DNA of 64,000 bases from Branchinecta lynchi (taxonomy: Eukaryota; Arthropoda; Branchiopoda; Anostraca; Branchinectidae), in the NCBI GenBank assembly GCA_023053575.1, contig JAKZAP010000006.1, positions 14,393,280 to 14,457,279 of the forward strand, in the 5' to 3' direction. A program made the translations under genes and the position numbers. Every line of letters starts with the position of its first letter. Positions within the stretch are counted from its first letter, which is position 1. Below the pieces are notes generated by a model. That model saw only the letters and a list, made by a program, of their open reading frames with translations. It ran no database searches and was not told the DNA's origin. Shown here piece by piece: positions 59,451 through 64,000 of this stretch.

Positions 59451-60608
59451 TAACAAGACCAAAGATTTCGATGGGATCCCAGAGGTGAATATTTGTCGAT
59501 CTCTAAAACAGATAATGAGATCTTGCAGATTTCCAAGTTTTTGGTGAACCCGTACACATTGGATATCATTCTAACATACCACTGAACGACAGCGAACAAG
59601 TCATACTTTCAAGCTAAAAGTATACTAAACAACAAGGCTCATTCGAAAAACTCCTGATTTGACTAGATTCCGACAGGAATATCCTCGAAGCGACAGTTAA
59701 CAGCATTTCTGAATAAACGGTTCTCTTTCGGGTACACCTACCTCCTCTAACCAATTTTTATCGACCAGAATTTCATTTTACTTCTTCGGAATGTAGGGTT
59801 TTGGCCCGAACGTCAAAGTACTTGGCCGCGGAGAAAATAAAGATCATATTCGGATTCAAAATGAATTGTTAACCACTTCTTGATGCTCTGATCGACTTAT
59901 TTTTTTTTTACTTCTACCAAATTCCTGGCTTCTGCCGGATTCCGGATGAACTAATCATCCATCGAGCAAATTCAGGTTCACACATGGGTTCAGCTTGTAT
60001 TCTTACTCCTACAAAGGTGTTCCGTCCGACTTCAGAATAAACTTTACTCCTGCCAAATTTCGCTTTTCGCCTGATTCCGGTCAGTCTACTTGTCCGTAGG
60101 GAACATAATGTTGAAATATGGATTCAGGACGTATTTTCAACTCTATATCGACGCTTAAATCGACCAACGTTCAACCTTCAATCAACTACAGATTAGACTT
60201 TCACTCTTACAAATTTTCCATTTTTTGCCTGTTTTCCGGGCAAACTACCTGACAGGCGAATAAGGAAAATTCAAAACAGATCCATTATGTCTCTGTACCA
60301 CTGTATCAAACTTTTATTCAACTACTGATAGAACTTTTTCCGAATTTCCCGTTTTTCCCGGGTGAACTATTTGTACTGTGAGAAAATGAAGTTCAGTTAC
60401 AGATTCAGCGTGAACCCTTGCCCCTAAACAGACTCTCACAGTAGCCCTAAATCACGGCCCATCTACAAACTTGACCTGTAGTTTGAACCAATGGATCCTC
60501 GCACCAAGTTTGAACAAAATATCTCAACCCCTTTAAGAGTTATCGTGCTCAAAGCCAGACAGACGGACGGACAGGCGGACAACTTTTACGAAGTCATCGA
60601 TATCCCGT
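59451..60608 (-). mobile_element. Family 1 element, copy I, inverted, diverged
   Basis: It starts taacaagaccaaagatttcg atggg and ends with the gacggacggacaggcggaca block and tcatcgatatccc. The array units are old. It sits between duplicated Family 2 tails (59201-59450 and 60613-60780). Confidence 0.7.
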
Positions 60609-60798
60609 CACACAACAAAAAGCCTTAACGCTGGCTTGCGCTGGTCAAAATCATATGGTTCATCTTCAGTCCTGGACCATCTCTATGTATGAAACACATT
60701 ATAAGACGTCCACGGCACTGGAGTCAAACTTCACCTGTGGTACCCCTCCGCCTCCGCCTCATCACCTTCCCCCATATTAGTAATAGAGAGGGTAGAAC

Positions 60799-62372
60799 AA
60801 CAAGAGCTAGAAGCTTATATGTCAGAGGATGAAAGTAGGAATTTGCCAATTCGTGTTTTTTGTGTGATCATCTGTAAGCAAAACCCTTGAGATCAGCCCT
60901 TAGAAATTAAGAGAATGTATTGGCAATTCGCAGTGATGATGGGCACTATCAGGGCGCTAGAAATTCATCTGTGAGCAAAAGCATTGAGGCAAAAATAATC
61001 ATGGGCCCTTAGGGATCATGAATATGTTTTGTTTGGTCCAAAGTAGGCTACTTTTTTTTCTCTTTTTGGTTAAGATGCACACTTTAAGGGCGATAGAAAC
61101 TCATTTGTAAGCAAAAAACCTTGTGGCACAAATGATCATGGCCCTCAGGGATCATGAAATATAGGCTATCTTTTGGTCAAAAGTATTTTCATTTTGCGGT
61201 TAAAACGCGCACTTTAAGAGAGCTACAAATTCCTTTCGAAGCAAAGCCCTTGGGGCAAAAATGATCACGGGCTCATGGAGATCATGAAAATGTATATTTA
61301 GCTGAAAAGTATTTTTTTGTACTTTGCGGTTAAGACCTGTACTTTAAGGAATAGTCGAATCTGGGAAGTGACAATTTCTAAGCCAATCTTGTCGAGTCCC
61401 TAATATTCCAGCCAAGTTTCATCACATCTGGAAGTACCTCAACTCGCACACAGTGTCCGGATCCAGTCCGGTTCTGCTAATGATTCACCTACAGCATTTA
61501 CTTTTTTCCCCCACCAAGTTGCATCCACATCTCTGCAGTCTAAGCTGATCATGACCCCCTCCCCCCCCCCGACAGTTGTCGGATCCGGTCCGGACGTGAA
61601 AAAGAACATCTGAGACATGTCCTCTATTCAATTATGAACTTCATTGGAATCCGATCACCCGTTCGAAAGTTACGCGTGACTCAATATTCCGGGTTCCTCA
61701 AGAGGACCTTTGCCAAGAAGGGAAGAAATATAGCTCTACTGAAATGTAGCTGACGTACCCATTTTGCATTGGCAAATCCGGATTCCCCATCCCATTCTTC
61801 CCATGATGATCGGGTCGAGAAAAATACGATTTCCAAGTCAGTTTAATACGTCTGCCAAGTTGTATCGTGAAAATACCCCAAACCGCCATAACCGGAATTC
61901 CGTACCTCTCCCCCACTCACAATGTGGTGGATCCAGTCTGGTTTTGTTAACGACTTATATAGACCATATCCTTGTTCTTCCCTGCAATTTCCACTCCGAT
62001 CCCTCCAGTCTAACCCTTTCATGAGATCTCCGGTCTACCCCCCCCCCCCCCAACTCCCCACACCTGTCGAATACGGTCCGGACTTGAAATGAACATGTCT
62101 TAGGCTAATTTATCACGTTTAATTCGAATCTGATCACCCGTTCAAAAGTTACGCACGACTCAATATTCCAGATTCCCCCTCCCCCCCCCCCCGATGGTCT
62201 GTTTGGGACACTGACTATTTCCAAGTTAGTTTGATCGATCCCTCCCATATGCCTGCAAAGTTTCATCGTCCTAGCATATCGGAAGTACCCTAACCCCAAT
62301 CGTGGGACAGACCGCTGGACCGACGGAGTTGCGATCCGTATGTGTCCCTAGAGCCAGAGCTACAAGTGCCAT
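60799..62372 (-). mobile_element. Family 2 satellite-bearing element, second inverted copy
   Basis: It has the same architecture as 57842-59200: 140-bp units at 60860-61340, 280-bp units at 61370-62290 and the terminus near 62361-62372. A 75-bp fragment (gaggacctttgccaagaagg) has been inserted around 61697-61775. Confidence 0.75.
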
Positions 62373-63280
62373 ACAAATCAATAACCCTGGTCTGCACTGT
62401 CAAAATGATTTCGTTAACAAGGACTGCCCACAGTGTTTTCCATTTCCTGTCCTTCGCGAAGTGACATCTCCAATATTGGGGTGTAGCACTGCACCTAAGT
62501 GCCCCTCAGCCTATCCCGTTCTCCCACAATTTTTTTGTGCCATTTAAGCTTCGATACCCAAGCTCTACGACCTGGTCCTTCATCAGCAAGCAGGGGCGTT
62601 CCGAGCCTTTCTTTATTGGGGGGGGGGGGGGGGAGGAGGGCGCACCTGGTAAGACTGACCGAATCGCTACCTGATTTTACTGAATTTATTAAAAAAAAGT
62701 TGTAAAAACACAACGAGTTGCTTCATGAAGCTACAGCGTAAATAGGTATAGAGTACATATAAAGAAGCCTAAAGAGAAAAATTGGCGCGTTTTTGTGCAT
62801 TTTCGCTTTTGTTTTTTTTAGCCTTTTACCTTTGCAAGTCATTTCTAGTTTTGCTAACAGGACTTGAAATAATGGCAAAAAATCGGCCTAGCGACAACGT
62901 CGCTAACGGCTGTGATAATGATTCATTAATGCGCCGCAGGCGAAATCTTTTGAATACGACTTTTTTTTTCTGGCAACTTTTAACTACTTCCCATGCTATT
63001 CTAGCTTTTAACAAAGTTCAAGCTCCCCCAAATTCCAAGCCTCACACTCCAAATAAACGAGGCAACCTTTGTCTAACTAGTGAAGACTGCGAAATGCGCC
63101 GCAGGCGAAGTTTTTTGGAAAAACTGATGATAAATCCCAAGATTACCTGTTCAACCCAGAGTTGTCTGGCAACAAAAGGGGCGATTGAGGGTAAATAGGA
63201 TACAAAGTACATTTGTTCGGAATTTACAGCAAACAAAAGTAGGCTAGTTTTCACGACAAGAGACGTGCTTATTGCAATCC
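62373..63280. other. Tail shared with 59201-59450, then unassigned sequence
   Basis: 62373-62590 resembles 59201-59440 (atttcgttaacaag, cctcagcctatc). A G run lies at 62620-62632. The 138-codon + frame at 62782 contains two copies of a gcgccgcaggcgaa motif but no known domain. Confidence 0.4.
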
Positions 63281-63283
63281 TAA

Positions 63284-63818
63284 AGGCCCGTTCACAATAG
63301 GTTTTAGCTAATACTCGATACCAGCCAGTTCCGGAATCGCTCTGAGACCGAGAATTAGCTGGGTTTCTGCCGTTCACAATTGATCTTGGTGGCAGTTTCG
63401 GATACCAGCTAGTTTTGCACCCAAGTTGAAATCAGTTCAACTTCTGAGGGTACTATCCAATCAGATTATTTTGGGGAATATTGAGGAATATTCAGATTGG
63501 CTGGTTTCGAACCAAGCCCAATAGATAAAATCACATCCACTCCTTCCTGTCTTGATAACCTAAAGTGAATTTAGGTCATTATTCTTCGGGCTGACGTGGT
63601 TCAATCGGAATATACCTGAGAATTCCCCTAAGTAATGTGATTGGCTAGTACCCTGAAAAGTTGAACTGATTTCAACTTGGGTGCGAGACTAGCTGGTACC
63701 CGAAACTAGCACCAGTATTGACTGCGAACGGTAGAAACCCAGCTAATTCTCGGTCTCAGGGCGATTTCCGGAACTGGCTGGTGCCGAGTATTAGTTAAAA
63801 CCCGTTGTGAATGGGCCT
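63284..63818. mobile_element. 535-bp foldback MITE with TAA target duplication
   Basis: AGGCCCGTTCACAATAGGTT faces aacccgttgtgaatgggcct. The arms pair for about 190 bp (agctgggtttctgccgttca; cacccaagttgaaatcagtt and complements). TAA is duplicated at 63281-63283 and 63819-63821. Harbinger-type MITE is the likeliest class. Confidence 0.82.
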
Positions 63819-64000
63819 TAAAGTTTAACTGAAAAGGGCTGGGATAGGACAGTCTAGCTACCCATCACTTATTCACTTAAATTGGCTTGAAGACCCGCTG
63901 AAAATGCGGTACTTCGTTGTTCCGCTATTCACAAATAACCGATTTTCAAATTGTGGAATTTCTGTGGGATTTGTGGTACCTCTATGCGCTTGTATCTGTG

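Noticed and set aside
62782..63198. 138-codon plus-strand ORF with a hydrophobic start
   Set aside because: It could be read as a signal peptide, but the frame contains a repeated DNA motif and homopolymer runs and lacks any known domain; I would want expression data first.

Overview
The window is metazoan nuclear DNA, AT-rich and dense in transposons. It carries one recognisable protein-coding gene, an MPDZ/MUPP1 (PATJ-family) multi-PDZ scaffold gene on the minus strand. The single unduplicated-looking gene, multi-kilobase repeat-filled introns, CR1/L2-like LINE tails and many satellite-bearing elements suggest an invertebrate, perhaps a cnidarian. No species can be named from sequence alone.

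Gene layout (minus strand, 5' to 3'): 55912-54572 (end of PDZ5, then a long linker), 44344-44267, 34629-34495, 32533-32365 (linker, start of PDZ6), 22284-22083 (PDZ6 core), 13076-12960 (end of PDZ6), 5161-4726 (Ser/Thr-rich linker) and 3150-2911 (start of PDZ7). PDZ numbers follow human MPDZ as I remember it. The proposed exons join in consistent phase (0,0,0,1,2,2,0) into 2718 bp, or 906 open codons. The gene enters and leaves the window incomplete. One intron is best explained with a GC donor, and the first exon stays open for 80 codons past its best donor.

Almost everything else is intronic mobile DNA. Family 1 (TTTTTGGGATCCCAAAAC start, GGTCTTG(TT) end) carries arrays of about 137 bp. Copies lie at 10178, 17881, 25374, 27600, 28108, 29680, 31857, 40927, 50640 and 59451. 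Family 2 (start AAGTGCCATATACCGATCAC, end hairpin plus CTTGTT) carries about 280-bp and about 140-bp arrays. Copies lie at 1, 15577, 19602, 57842 and 60799, with short copies at 24086 and 52313. An empty-site paralogue near 6815 shows the boundaries of one Family 1 insertion, with no long target duplication. Together these features resemble non-autonomous Helentron/HINE elements.

Several inverted-repeat (MITE-like) families have readable target duplications: 3-bp (13106, 23215, 47806, 11974, 36312, 43490, 63284), TTAA (7439, 49584) and TA (5232, 9844). LINE remnants are nested in other elements (7789, 20803, 22500, 29718). A somewhat degenerate tRNA-Thr(TGT) lies at 35970. I see no second convincing host protein gene on either strand.
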